Of a DNA stretch of 64,000 bases, positions 50,590 to 59,646 are shown one piece after another. The notes below the pieces were generated by a model. It saw only the letters and a program-made list of their open reading frames with translations, did not search any database and was not told the origin of the DNA. Origin of the DNA: Thiorhodovibrio winogradskyi (GTDB lineage Bacteria > Pseudomonadota > Gammaproteobacteria > Chromatiales > Chromatiaceae); NCBI RefSeq assembly GCF_036208045.1, contig NZ_CP121472.1:4103531-4167530 (forward strand), written 5' to 3'. A program made the translations under genes and the position numbers. Positions within the stretch are counted from its first letter, which is position 1. Each line of letters starts with the position of its first letter.

Positions 50590-52608
50590 ATGCTAGACAC
50601 CCTCCTCAACCAACACTTCACCGGCAAGGTGGTCCGCAAAGACCTGACCAAGCGCATCAAGGAAGGCGCGAATGTGCCGGTCTATGTGCTGGAGTACTTG
50701 CTCGGCATGTATTGCGCCTCCGATGACGAGGCGACCATCCGCGACGGGCTGGAGACGGTCAAGACCATTCTGGCGGAGAACTATGTGCGCCCGGATGAGG
50801 CCGAGAAGATCAAGTCCAAGGTCAAGGAGCGCGGCAGCTTTAAGGTGATCGACAAGGTGACAGTGCGGCTGAACGAGCGCCGCGATCTGTATGAGGCGCT
50901 GTTGTCGAACCTAGGCGTTAAGGATGCCGAGATCAGCGCGCGCTTCGTCAAGGACTACGAGAAGCTGCTGGTCGGCGGCATCTGGTGCATCGTCACGCTG
51001 CATTATTTTCACGAGGAAGGCAACAAGGGCTCGCCCTTCAGTATCGGCGAGCTGAAGCCCATCCAGATGCCGAACCTGGACCTGGAGCAACTGTTCGAGG
51101 GCCGACGCGGCTTCGACGAAGCGCAATGGATCGATGTCTTGTGCCGCTCGACCGGCATGGAGCCAACCAACCTGGACGAGCGGGTCAAATGGCATCTGCT
51201 GGCGCGGATGATTCCCTTCGTCGAGAACAACTACAACGCCTGCGAGCTGGGGCCGCGCGGCACCGGCAAGAGTCACATTTATAAGGAGATCAGCCCCAAC
51301 AGCATTCTGGTCTCCGGCGGGCAGACGACGGTGGCCAACCTGTTCTACAACATGGCGCGGCGCACCATCGGGCTGGTCGGGCTGTGGGATCTGGTGGCCT
51401 TCGACGAGGTGGCCGGCATCGCCTTCAAGGACAAGGACGGGGTGCAGATCATGAAGGACTACATGGCCTCGGGCTCCTTCGCCAGAGGGCGCGAGTCGGT
51501 ACAGGCTTCGGCCAGCATGATGTTCGTCGGCAATATCAATCAACCGGTCGATACCCTGGTGAAGACCAGTCACCTGCTGGCCCCCTTTCCCGAGTCGATG
51601 ATCGATTCGGCTTTCTTCGACCGCTTCCATGCCTACATTCCGGGCTGGGAGATACCGAAGATGCGCCCGGAGTTCTTCACCAACCGCTACGGGCTGATTA
51701 CGGACTATCTGGCCGAGTTCATGCGCGAGATGCGTAAGCGCAACTTCTCCGACGCCATTGACCGCTGGTTTCGGCTCGGCAAGGATCTGAATCAGCGCGA
51801 CACCATCGCCGTGCGGCGGACGGTATCGGGCTTGCTGAAGCTGCTGTATCCCGCCGGCGACTTCGACAAGGACGCCGTGCGCCGGGTGCTGATCTATGCC
51901 CTGGAGCTGCGCCGGCGGGTCAAGGAGCAGCTAAAGAAGATCGGCGGCATGGAATTTTTCGACGTGCATTTCTCCTTCATCGATCAGGAGACCCTGGAGG
52001 AGACCTTCATCAGCGTGCCGGAACAAGGCGGGGATGCGTTGATTCCGGAGGGGCCGCTCAATCCCGGTGTGCTGCACACCATCGCGACGGGCACTAGCGG
52101 GCATCTGGGCCTGTACCGGCTGGAAACCCAAACCACCGCTGGCAGCGGCAAATTCGCCACCTCCGGGCTCGGCAGCAACAGCGCGGCCAAGGAAGCGACC
52201 CGCATCGCCTTCGACTACTTCAAGGCCAACCTGCCGCGCGTCAGCGGGCTGGTGAAGGCCGGCGATCACGACTATCACCTGCATACGGTGGAGCTGCACA
52301 ACACCGGCGCGGCCAAGGCGATGACGCTGGCGAGCTTCGTCGCCCTCTGCTCCGGCGTGCTACGCAAGCCGCTGCAGGGTCAGCTGGTGATCCTCGGCGA
52401 CATGAGCCTGGGCGGGAATATCGTGCCGGTCGAAAACCTGGCCGAATGTCTGCAAGTCGCCTTCGACTCCGGCGCCAAGCGCATCCTGCTGCCGATGGCG
52501 AGTGTCGGCGACATCCCCAGTGTGCCCGGCGAGTTGTTCGCGAAGTTTCAAACGGCGTTTTTTGCCGATCCAGTGGATGCGGCATTCAAGGCGGTTGGGC
52601 TGGAGTGA
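50590..52608 (+). CDS. brxL: BREX Lon-like AAA+ protease BrxL
   Basis: 672 residues. Starts MLDTLLNQHFTGKVVRKDLTKRI, as usual for BrxL. The AAA+ core has Walker A LGPRGTGKSHIYKEI (~residue 218) and Walker B LVAFDEVAGI (~275). The C-terminal Lon-like domain contains GDMSLGGNIVPVENL (catalytic-type Ser) and DSGAKRILLP (Lys). BrxL forms DNA-binding rings and is the last core gene of type 1 BREX. The ATG follows 12 C residues with no Shine-Dalgarno, as for brxC. Confidence 0.95.
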   Translation: MLDTLLNQHFTGKVVRKDLTKRIKEGANVPVYVLEYLLGMYCASDDEATIRDGLETVKTILAENYVRPDEAEKIKSKVKERGSFKVIDKVTVRLNERRDLYEALLSNLGVKDAEISARFVKDYEKLLVGGIWCIVTLHYFHEEGNKGSPFSIGELKPIQMPNLDLEQLFEGRRGFDEAQWIDVLCRSTGMEPTNLDERVKWHLLARMIPFVENNYNACELGPRGTGKSHIYKEISPNSILVSGGQTTVANLFYNMARRTIGLVGLWDLVAFDEVAGIAFKDKDGVQIMKDYMASGSFARGRESVQASASMMFVGNINQPVDTLVKTSHLLAPFPESMIDSAFFDRFHAYIPGWEIPKMRPEFFTNRYGLITDYLAEFMREMRKRNFSDAIDRWFRLGKDLNQRDTIAVRRTVSGLLKLLYPAGDFDKDAVRRVLIYALELRRRVKEQLKKIGGMEFFDVHFSFIDQETLEETFISVPEQGGDALIPEGPLNPGVLHTIATGTSGHLGLYRLETQTTAGSGKFATSGLGSNSAAKEATRIAFDYFKANLPRVSGLVKAGDHDYHLHTVELHNTGAAKAMTLASFVALCSGVLRKPLQGQLVILGDMSLGGNIVPVENLAECLQVAFDSGAKRILLPMASVGDIPSVPGELFAKFQTAFFADPVDAAFKAVGLE

Positions 52609-52750
52609 GCCGCCGTGGATAATCGGGCAGGTTGCCGGGGGGTTGTCTGATCAGGGGTTGGGGGCTGGTCAGGGACCGCGATGCGTCGCCGCGGGTAGTA
52701 CGCTGAGATCCGAGGCTACTGCAGCTTAACGACAGACTTGGGTATGGCAG

Positions 52751-53179
52751 ATGCACTGTCGAGACTACAGCGACTGGGAACAAGAAGCCAACAAGCTAAG
52801 AGAGGAGAAAGAGGTTCTGCTTGATGGCTTCAAGGCCTGGCTCGCCGAAAGTGGCCTGAAGGAGAAGACAATCGACAAGCACGCCGGCAGCTACAAGTAT
52901 GAGGCCGGTGACATCCTTTCCGTCATCGCGATATCAGGACTGGCCAGCGTGGGCCTGTCCGTTGGCAATGACCCTTTGCCGGCAACCGCCGGTTTAGCCG
53001 AATTCAAACAGCAGGCGCCAGGAAAAAAGCCATGGCAATTGTCATTTTTTTGTAATAAAAAGCTTGCGAAGAGGCGCGGAAGATGCTTAAAACCGACCAA
53101 GACGGTGGAGTATTACCAGGGAAACGCCGACCCGCCATGTCGACGGGGTGTTTTGAACCGTCGCTTCTTAACCGTCTGA
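52751..53179 (+). CDS. Hypothetical protein, possibly a truncated gene
   Basis: 142 codons. Residues ~20-40 (LLDGFKAWLAESGLKEKTIDKHAG) resemble the start of a small helical family (FxxWLxxxGLSEKTIxxH), but the sequence then diverges into low-quality coding with many Lys/Arg and Cys. Probably the 5' end of a broken gene with chance read-through. The 52609-52750 stretch before it shows nothing. Confidence 0.35.
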   Translation: MHCRDYSDWEQEANKLREEKEVLLDGFKAWLAESGLKEKTIDKHAGSYKYEAGDILSVIAISGLASVGLSVGNDPLPATAGLAEFKQQAPGKKPWQLSFFCNKKLAKRRGRCLKPTKTVEYYQGNADPPCRRGVLNRRFLTV

Positions 53180-53309
53180 TTGTATTTGCTGCACCGCTGA
53201 GTCTGTAGACTTGCCCCAGGTTTTCTAGCTGTTTTGTGAAGCCTTCCGCGATGCCAACAAAGGTGATGGACGGTTCCAGTCAGCCCGCGTCTACCGTGAG
53301 GGTCTCATC

Positions 53310-53795
53310 ATGCATCAAGATGTCAGTCGGCGCGTCAATGCCCTACAAGGGTTAGCTTTTCACTCGCTCAAGCCCCTGCTCGAATGGCACAAGGACTTCG
53401 GCGTCGATGAACCGACCATCGACGCGCAGCATGAGGCGATTTTCGAACTGGCCCTGAAGGCCAGTGAGCTTGCGCAAGAAAGGTCCGATGATGAGCTTTT
53501 GTTCAGGGTGTTCGAGCGCTTTGGACGGGCCTTGGAAGCGCATTTCCGCTTCGAAGAAGACAAGTTGGGTGAGATCAACTATCCAGACATTGACAATCAC
53601 CGCGCCCAACATCAGGCAATGCTCGCGGAGTTTGATTTTGTGCGTCAAAGGATACGGGGCAATCAAAGCGAATGGGCCTTCCAGCATCAGTCACTGATCA
53701 TGCTCAATTTCATGATCGGAGTGACCGTCGGCCACATCCTCAGCGCTGATGTTGATTATGCCCAGTTCATTCATCGACCGGCCGAAGCGGCCTAA
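53310..53795 (+). CDS. Bacteriohemerythrin
   Basis: 161 residues with the diiron ligand set of hemerythrins: H in LEWHKDF, H and E in DAQHEAIFEL, H and E in HFRFEEDKL, H in HRAQHQAML, and H/D in GHILSADVDYAQF. It binds oxygen reversibly and may store, carry or sense it, which suits a microaerobic or phototrophic lifestyle. The first ~20 residues precede the domain. It stands alone with its own promoter. Confidence 0.9.
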   Translation: MHQDVSRRVNALQGLAFHSLKPLLEWHKDFGVDEPTIDAQHEAIFELALKASELAQERSDDELLFRVFERFGRALEAHFRFEEDKLGEINYPDIDNHRAQHQAMLAEFDFVRQRIRGNQSEWAFQHQSLIMLNFMIGVTVGHILSADVDYAQFIHRPAEAA

Positions 53796-54010
53796 GCCTC
53801 ACCCGCCTTCGATGGCGACAAGCGGGACTTCATAAACCTTCGCCATTGTCGCGGGTGTCGATCTAGGTGGCGCCATCCAGCGTCATCTCGATCTCGCCGA
53901 CGGTGGCATTGACATAACCGGCCATAAAGTTGAGCGCGAACCGCTGATGGTGATGTGTTCCTTGCGCTGCGCGAAGATACAGGCCAGCATATATTTAGAC
54001 TAGGCAGATG

Positions 54011-54967
54011 TCACAGGCATTGGTCGAAGAATCCAACGACCCGTTCCAGGTAGCGCTGTGGTTCGACGCGATAGGCGCCGACGTGCTTCGCTCCCGGAAC
54101 AATCCATAGACTTGCTGAGCGATCATGGCGGAGCGCGCGGTAGAGCGCGAGACTATTGCTCATCGGAATCGTCTTATCGGCGGTGCCGGCAATCAGCAGG
54201 ACCGGAGCCTGGCCAAGCTTGGCCGCATCGCGCTCCGGGTCGACGCGATGGGCATTGAGATGATCGAACACCCGCAGTTCGAACAGGATTTCCGGGGTGA
54301 AGGGCCAATTGGGCAAATGGGTCCAGACCGAAAAGTGGCGGCTCAGATAGTCATACAGATTGGCGAACGGACTGTCAGCGATGGTCGCCTCCACGCCCTG
54401 GTCGGCACTCGCCACCTCCAGCGCGGTCGCCGCGCCCATGGAATACCCGATGACGCCGATATGGCGGTATCCCAACCGCCGCGCGTAAGCGATGGCGCCA
54501 CGCAGGTCACGCTGTTCGTAGAGTCCAACGCTGACCTTGTTGCCCGAGGATTCGCCTTCGCCGCGAAAGTCGAATAGCAACACCGCGATGCCAGCCTCGT
54601 GCAACGCCTTGGCAACCGGCAGCGCGGGCGCATCGGAGGAGCGGTTCTGGCCGTAGCCATGGGCCTCGATCACCAGTTTGTTGGTCTCGCCTGTGGCCGG
54701 AATCAGCCAGCCGGACAGCTGCAACTGGTCCACCGCCGAGGGGAAGCGGATAGTCTTGTAGACAAGCGCATAGGCATCGGGCGTGTTGGTGATCGGCTTG
54801 CGTTGGGGGTGAATGAGGTTTGAGCCGACGTAGTACGAGAGACCGCCGGTGACAGCGACCGCAATCAGCACAAGCATCACCATGCCGATGAACAACCATC
54901 GCCGGCGTTGGGATACGCTACCTGGATGTCCGCCGTGCTCTGGAATGTTCATAAAGGGTACATTCAT
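54011..54967 (-). CDS. Alpha/beta hydrolase with N-terminal membrane anchor
   Basis: 318 residues from ATG 54967, which avoids overlap with the upstream gene. One transmembrane helix (WLFIGMVMLVLIAVAVTGGLSYYVG) precedes an alpha/beta-hydrolase fold: EAHGYGQNRS oxyanion region, LLFDFRGEGES, nucleophile elbow IGYSMGAATAL, Asp in IAGTADKTIP and the catalytic His in PGAKHVGAY. Such serine hydrolases face the periplasm. Substrate unknown. It lies 22 bases after the HEAGH membrane protein, probably one operon. Confidence 0.85.
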   Translation of the reverse strand: MNVPFMNIPEHGGHPGSVSQRRRWLFIGMVMLVLIAVAVTGGLSYYVGSNLIHPQRKPITNTPDAYALVYKTIRFPSAVDQLQLSGWLIPATGETNKLVIEAHGYGQNRSSDAPALPVAKALHEAGIAVLLFDFRGEGESSGNKVSVGLYEQRDLRGAIAYARRLGYRHIGVIGYSMGAATALEVASADQGVEATIADSPFANLYDYLSRHFSVWTHLPNWPFTPEILFELRVFDHLNAHRVDPERDAAKLGQAPVLLIAGTADKTIPMSNSLALYRALRHDRSASLWIVPGAKHVGAYRVEPQRYLERVVGFFDQCL

Positions 54968-54989
54968 CTTCAAATTGGCGACGATTGGC

Positions 54990-55745
54990 TCAGCGCGCGT
55001 CCTTGGCGGCATGCATCTGTCGATGCACCAACAGACCTCCCCACACCATGGCGGCGAGCATCATGAACGCACCGGTCATGTGGCTGAACTGCGCGATTTG
55101 TTGATCCAGATGCAGCAGCCCGCTCTCGGTCAGGATGAATTCCCAATCGTGAAAGCCATAGGGCGAGGAATGGCCAAAATTCCCACCCAGCAAGGGTAAG
55201 ACCCCGGCGCGCGCATCATTGATGTAGGGGGCGATGTCGAGGAAGTTCTCGCCAAACCACCACAAGGCCACGGCGGCACCAAAGGGATCATGAGTCTTGA
55301 GCAGCAGGACCAGCAGACAAATCAGAGGCATCAGCAGTTGTCCCAGGGTTCCACCCAGGGAGGTAATGAAAGCACCGAAGGGGCGGAACAGGACATGACC
55401 GGCTTCGTGAAACGGCAGGTTGATCAGGTGGAGAAAGGACTGGCCAACCGCGTTACTGTCCACCGAGGAGCCGATCAGCGGTAGACCCCAGATGATCAGG
55501 ATCCCGAGCAGCACGGCGCGCGCCCAGGCGGTCAGCGGATCGGCATCGGTGGTCGGAGGCAACACCAGTTCCCGCCATGGTGGGCGGCTGGAGTCCGCGG
55601 TGACCTCCAAGTCAGGTCGCGCCACTGGCGGCGCTGCCTCACCCGGGCGCAAATGGTACTTCCAGTATTTTTCGAACACGATGCCGCATTGCCGACAGAT
55701 GGTGGTGCCATCTGGCTGAGCGGCACCGCACTTGGGGCAGTGCAT
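54990..55745 (-). CDS. Zinc-ribbon membrane protein with HEAGH motif (M50-like)
   Basis: 251 residues. An N-terminal zinc ribbon (CPKCGAAQPDGTTICRQCG), then a Pro-rich linker, then transmembrane segments. Within a helix it has LPFHEAGHVLFRPFG, the HExxH zinc-protease motif of site-2-protease-like M50 enzymes, and a later LDIAPYINDARAG that may supply the third ligand. It could be an intramembrane protease or a relic of that fold used otherwise. Confidence 0.8.
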   Translation of the reverse strand: MHCPKCGAAQPDGTTICRQCGIVFEKYWKYHLRPGEAAPPVARPDLEVTADSSRPPWRELVLPPTTDADPLTAWARAVLLGILIIWGLPLIGSSVDSNAVGQSFLHLINLPFHEAGHVLFRPFGAFITSLGGTLGQLLMPLICLLVLLLKTHDPFGAAVALWWFGENFLDIAPYINDARAGVLPLLGGNFGHSSPYGFHDWEFILTESGLLHLDQQIAQFSHMTGAFMMLAAMVWGGLLVHRQMHAAKDAR

Positions 55746-56003
55746 AAGGTTATCCTTAGATTCAGATGACCTGATCTCGGCCTTGCGCTCGTTTTGAGTG
55801 GGCTGGATAAAAAAATCGACTAATCAGACGAATAGCAGACTAAGCCCGGACCAGACTGATCGCAAGACCACGCCGCTGACGGATTATGCGAAGATACCCT
55901 CGCAGCGCTGTGGAGGAGCCCGCTGCGAGCCCGATCCTACCTGCCCCTTGCGTCCAAAACGATGCCACAAATGGCACTGACCTGCAACAGCGAGCGCTCC
56001 GCG
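55746..56003. other. Intergenic region before the MITE-like repeat
   Basis: No gene or clear signal seen in these 258 bases; it should include the promoter for the minus-strand HEAGH gene. Confidence 0.4.
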
Positions 56004-56124
56004 CCAGCAATTCCAAATTTCGTTGTTCAGCGCCCGATTGTTGGCCCTATTATCAGTAGACGCGCCATGAAGCGGCTGGAAGCCGCTTCTACCCCAGATG
56101 GAACACCCAAATTTGGAATTGCTG
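56004..56124. repeat. MITE-like repeat, complete copy (~120 bp)
   Basis: CCAGCAATTCCAAATTTCG at the left and ...CACCCAAATTTGGAATTGCTG at the right form terminal inverted repeats. The internal hairpin GAAGCGGCT/AGCCGCTTC and the CAGTAGACGCGCCATG block match the copy at 14700. The left half differs by small indels. Confidence 0.75.
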
Positions 56125-56149
56125 CCCGACCCTGGTGAGGAGGATGCGC

Positions 56150-56600
56150 ATGCTTGGCTTAAGAACGATTGTTCTCGGCGCGCTGCTGAGCATGGCGGCC
56201 GCGGGTGCCGCCGGACAAGCTTGTTCAGACGCAATCGCCGTGCAAGTGCTCGGCTCCGGCGGCCCCGAGGGCCAGCACGGGCGAGCCAGCGCGGGCTATC
56301 TGGTGTGGCTGGATGGCCAGGCCAGGATTCTGCTCGATCTCGGCGGCGGCAGCTTCGCGCGCTTCGGCGCCAGTGGGGCGCGCTTTGCCGATCTGGACTT
56401 GATAGCCCTGACCCATCTGCACGCCGATCACGCCACCGACCTGCCGGCGTTGCTCAAGAGCGGCTATTTCAGCCCGCGCACGCGCGCATTGCCGATCACG
56501 GGACCGACCGGCGGTGGATCCTATCCCGATCTGGAGGGCTATCTCCAGGGCCAAGAGGATGTCTACCACACGGGCAATCTGCCTGCCCGCATCGGAGCCC
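56150..56600 (+). pseudogene. MBL-fold metallo-hydrolase, 3' truncated
   Basis: ATG 56150 has GAGGAGG upstream and starts a signal peptide (MLGLRTIVLGALLSMAAAGAAG). The metallo-beta-lactamase start follows: VQVLGSGGPEGQHGRASAGYLVW, LLDLGGGSFARFG, ALTHLHADHATDLPALLKSGYF and PITGPTGGG. After about 145 residues the similarity ends (YPDLEGYLQ) and the frame drifts into unrelated sequence. The later metal ligands are missing, so it is inactive. It begins 26 bases after the MITE-like repeat. Confidence 0.7.
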
Positions 56601-56711
56601 TTGCATGCCCAGAATCACTGTGCACTATCCCTTCGGATTTGCGCGCCGTTATCACTTGCAATCCACCACCAGGGACTTCTGATTGCTCGGCGCTGTGGGA
56701 CGGGGTTTGTT

Positions 56712-58988
56712 TTAGGTGGGAATCGGTACTTCCGCGCGGCGTTTCCTCGCGGGGCGACTCAGCACCACCAGCAAGGCCGGCAGGAACAGCAGATCGAACA
56801 AGAGGGCGGCGAGCAGGCCAATGGCTGTCAATAATCCAAACTGAATGGTCGGCACGAAGCTGGAGGTGGTCAGTAGCAGGAACTGCGCGCACAGAATCAA
56901 GGTGGTGGCTGTGAGCGCCCGGCCGGCCTGGCGATAGGCGCGGGCCAGCGACCAGACCACGGAGCGCCCTGACCGGCGCCGGCGGCGATAGGCGTGAAAT
57001 AAATGCACGGTGTCGTCCACGGCGATGCCGACGGTGACGCTGGCGATCATGGCCGTGGCCATGTCCAGCCAAATGCCAAACAGCCCCATGATGATAAAAA
57101 TCAGCAGAGCAGGGGCTAGGTTGGGGATCATGGTCAGTGCCGTGTCAGCCAGCGAACGCCACATCAATAACATCAGCAGTGCAATGAGTCCGATGGCGAC
57201 CGCAAGGCTGCGGATTTGCCCGTCGATTGTGAGTTGTTCCTGGTCCGCGAACAGGCGCCCGAATCCAGCGGCCGTGACTTGCAGTTCGCCCATCTCCCGA
57301 TCAGCAAGCCAGGCGTTCATCTCGCCGATGAACTCATTGAGCGCGCGTGCGCCATGCAAACTGAGATTGAGCGTGAGACGGGTGCGGGTGAAGTCACGGT
57401 TGACCAGTTCGTAGAGATCGTCGCCATCGTAGATGAGCAGATACTGCGCAATCAGTGCCCGATTGTCGGGCAGCATGCGATAGGCGGGATCCTCGGCATG
57501 AAAGCCCCAGTGCATTTCCTCGATGAGATCGACCAGGGATAATGTGCGGGTGACCGCAGGATGATTGTTCAGCCAGCTCTGTAATTCGGCAATGCGCCTG
57601 AGGTGCTCGGGGGATTTGAGGGCATCGCGTTCGGGGGCGTCGAAAACGATCTCAAGCGTGGTCACGCCGGTGAGGCGCTCCTGAATATGGTCGGTGGCCT
57701 GACTGATGGGCGCTTGGGATTTAAAAAAGCGCAGCAAGTCGGTTTCCACCTGAATTTGACTAATAAAGGGCAAGCCAAGCGCCATCAGGGCGAGGGTCAG
57801 ACCGACCACCCAACCGGCCCGCCGCAGACCAAGATTGCGCAGGGCGCGGACAGGCCGGTCCAGCCAGCGCACACTGGCTGACCCGCGTGCCCAGGGTGCA
57901 TGATCCCATTGCAGCAGCAGAGCTGGAATCAGCAGCAATGAAATGGCGCACTGCATCAGCAACCCGCCAGCGGCCACCAGTCCGAAGGCGGCGATGGGCT
58001 GAATGGGACTGAAGCCGAGCGAGGCCAGCCCCGCGGCCGTGGTCAGGGCCGCGAACAGCGTTGGCCGGGCGATGCGCTGGTAGGCCCAGTCGATGCGTTC
58101 GGCGCCGCTCAGTCCATGTCGGTCAGCCAAGGTCAGGGCATTGAACCAGTGAATCAGCATCGCGATGGTCAAGGCGGACATCAGCGGCGGCAGGATGGCG
58201 GAAATTAATGTGTAGGGCTTGCCCGCGATGATTAGCAGGGCCAGACTGAAATGGACCACGGCGCTGATCGTCAATGCGCTGATGACCACGGCCAGCAGGC
58301 GGCGGAACATCAGCCAGATGAGCAGTAGGCCGATGCCGAGGGTGCCGGGCACGAAAATCATGGTGTCGTGCAGCATGGCGCGGAGCTGAGCGACGTCAAG
58401 CACCACCTGCCCGGCCAGCGCGATGAGCTTGTCCGTTAGCTCCTGTTCCGCTACCGCCTCGAGCAGGCCAGTTTCCAGCGCCAAGCGTTGCAGGCTGCCA
58501 TCAAGCGGCTCGGGCCGAAGAATGAGCGCGAGCGCGTCGCCTTGCTCCGTCGTCAACAAGCCCGGGGCAAAGCGGTCATCCAGCACCCGCGCGCGGCGTT
58601 CGGCAGGCTCGAGACTGGCCATGGTCGCTTCGGATAGCAAGGGTTCGACGCCAAACCCATCCTCGGTTCCGCGAATCTGCTCGACCGTGGTAACTGTCAA
58701 GACGCGATCCACTAGCGGCAATGCCTGAAGCTGCTGTGTCAGGCGGCGAAAGGGAACCAGAAAGTCATCGCTGAAAAGATCGTCGCCCTCGAATAAAGCA
58801 ATCAACACTTCGTCGGTTGGGAAATCCTCGCGCAGTGCGTTCTCGAATTGCACCGCCGGGGCATTTTGGGGAAAGTACGTCTGAGGCGCATTGTTGAGAT
58901 GCAGCCATCCAAGGGTGGTACCCGACAGGAGACTGATGATGATGAGTATGGCGAACGCCAGGCCGCCGGAAATCCGGATTGGTTTCAT
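56712..58988 (-). CDS. MMPL/RND-family transporter
   Basis: 758 residues with RND topology: an N-terminal helix, a periplasmic domain (NAPQTYFPQNAPAVQFENAL...), a block of helices with GLLLIWLMFRRLLAVVISA, a second half with a matching periplasmic domain, and helices including IASVTVGIAVDDTVHLFHAYRRRR. These proteins export lipids, hopanoids or siderophore-like molecules using the proton gradient. Half-size RND of the MMPL/hopanoid type; substrate not assignable. It has no adjacent adaptor or outer-membrane factor. Confidence 0.9.
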   Translation of the reverse strand: MKPIRISGGLAFAILIIISLLSGTTLGWLHLNNAPQTYFPQNAPAVQFENALREDFPTDEVLIALFEGDDLFSDDFLVPFRRLTQQLQALPLVDRVLTVTTVEQIRGTEDGFGVEPLLSEATMASLEPAERRARVLDDRFAPGLLTTEQGDALALILRPEPLDGSLQRLALETGLLEAVAEQELTDKLIALAGQVVLDVAQLRAMLHDTMIFVPGTLGIGLLLIWLMFRRLLAVVISALTISAVVHFSLALLIIAGKPYTLISAILPPLMSALTIAMLIHWFNALTLADRHGLSGAERIDWAYQRIARPTLFAALTTAAGLASLGFSPIQPIAAFGLVAAGGLLMQCAISLLLIPALLLQWDHAPWARGSASVRWLDRPVRALRNLGLRRAGWVVGLTLALMALGLPFISQIQVETDLLRFFKSQAPISQATDHIQERLTGVTTLEIVFDAPERDALKSPEHLRRIAELQSWLNNHPAVTRTLSLVDLIEEMHWGFHAEDPAYRMLPDNRALIAQYLLIYDGDDLYELVNRDFTRTRLTLNLSLHGARALNEFIGEMNAWLADREMGELQVTAAGFGRLFADQEQLTIDGQIRSLAVAIGLIALLMLLMWRSLADTALTMIPNLAPALLIFIIMGLFGIWLDMATAMIASVTVGIAVDDTVHLFHAYRRRRRSGRSVVWSLARAYRQAGRALTATTLILCAQFLLLTTSSFVPTIQFGLLTAIGLLAALLFDLLFLPALLVVLSRPARKRRAEVPIPT

Positions 58989-59646
58989 GCCGAGTATCCT
59001 CTCAATCGTTTTGATCTTTGGCCGATTGCCGCAGCCTGGGTTGAATGCTGGCTTGTTTTATCAGCAAGTTGCAGAGATGCCAATCGCGAGTTCCGCGAAA
59101 CCGAATTCCGGGCACATTATACTGAATCGTCTTCGCTAATATTTCTGATCACAGGTATACCTACCAGCCTCCTCAGTTCAGTCTTTAAGGGCGTTTTGTG
59201 TTGGCCAGCATGGAAGAGGTCCATCAGGTTGGATTTCATTTTGGTACCCTTTCAGAGCAGCCGCAGGCAAGCGCCAAGCGCCGGCAATAAGCGCTGCGTG
59301 TGACAAACCGGGACAGACCCTGAGATATCCCCCACAATTTTTCCGTACAATCAGGCTCCGGATGTAACAGGCAGCGCCAGGAGCTGGGCCTGATCAGGGG
59401 TAGCTCATCAAGACAGAATCAATAAGATAATTCGTGGGGATACCTCAGGGATACCTCAGGGACAGACCAGGTTTTTTCTAGTGAGCTTGGCACTTGGCCC
59501 CCTTCCAACCCTGCTCCCGAACCGAAGGACTCGGCATATCGCACCCTCATTCCCCAACAACGTAAGCAGGTGTTTCATCCGGCGACTCGACCTCGCCACT
59601 CGCCTTCATCGAAACGCGCTTATTCCCGATGTTGTTCAATCACGAA
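58989..59646. other. 658-base intergenic region
   Basis: No gene recognised. A short direct repeat GATACCTCAGG occurs twice at 59438-59459, and GGGACAGACC occurs near 59315 and 59460; significance unknown. It should contain the MMPL promoter at its left end. Confidence 0.4.

Noticed and set aside
53868-53990. Possible C-terminal gene fragment on the minus strand (RFALNFMAGYVNATVGEIEM)
   Set aside because: It looks coding-like for about 30 codons but I cannot assign it to a family, and there is no start.
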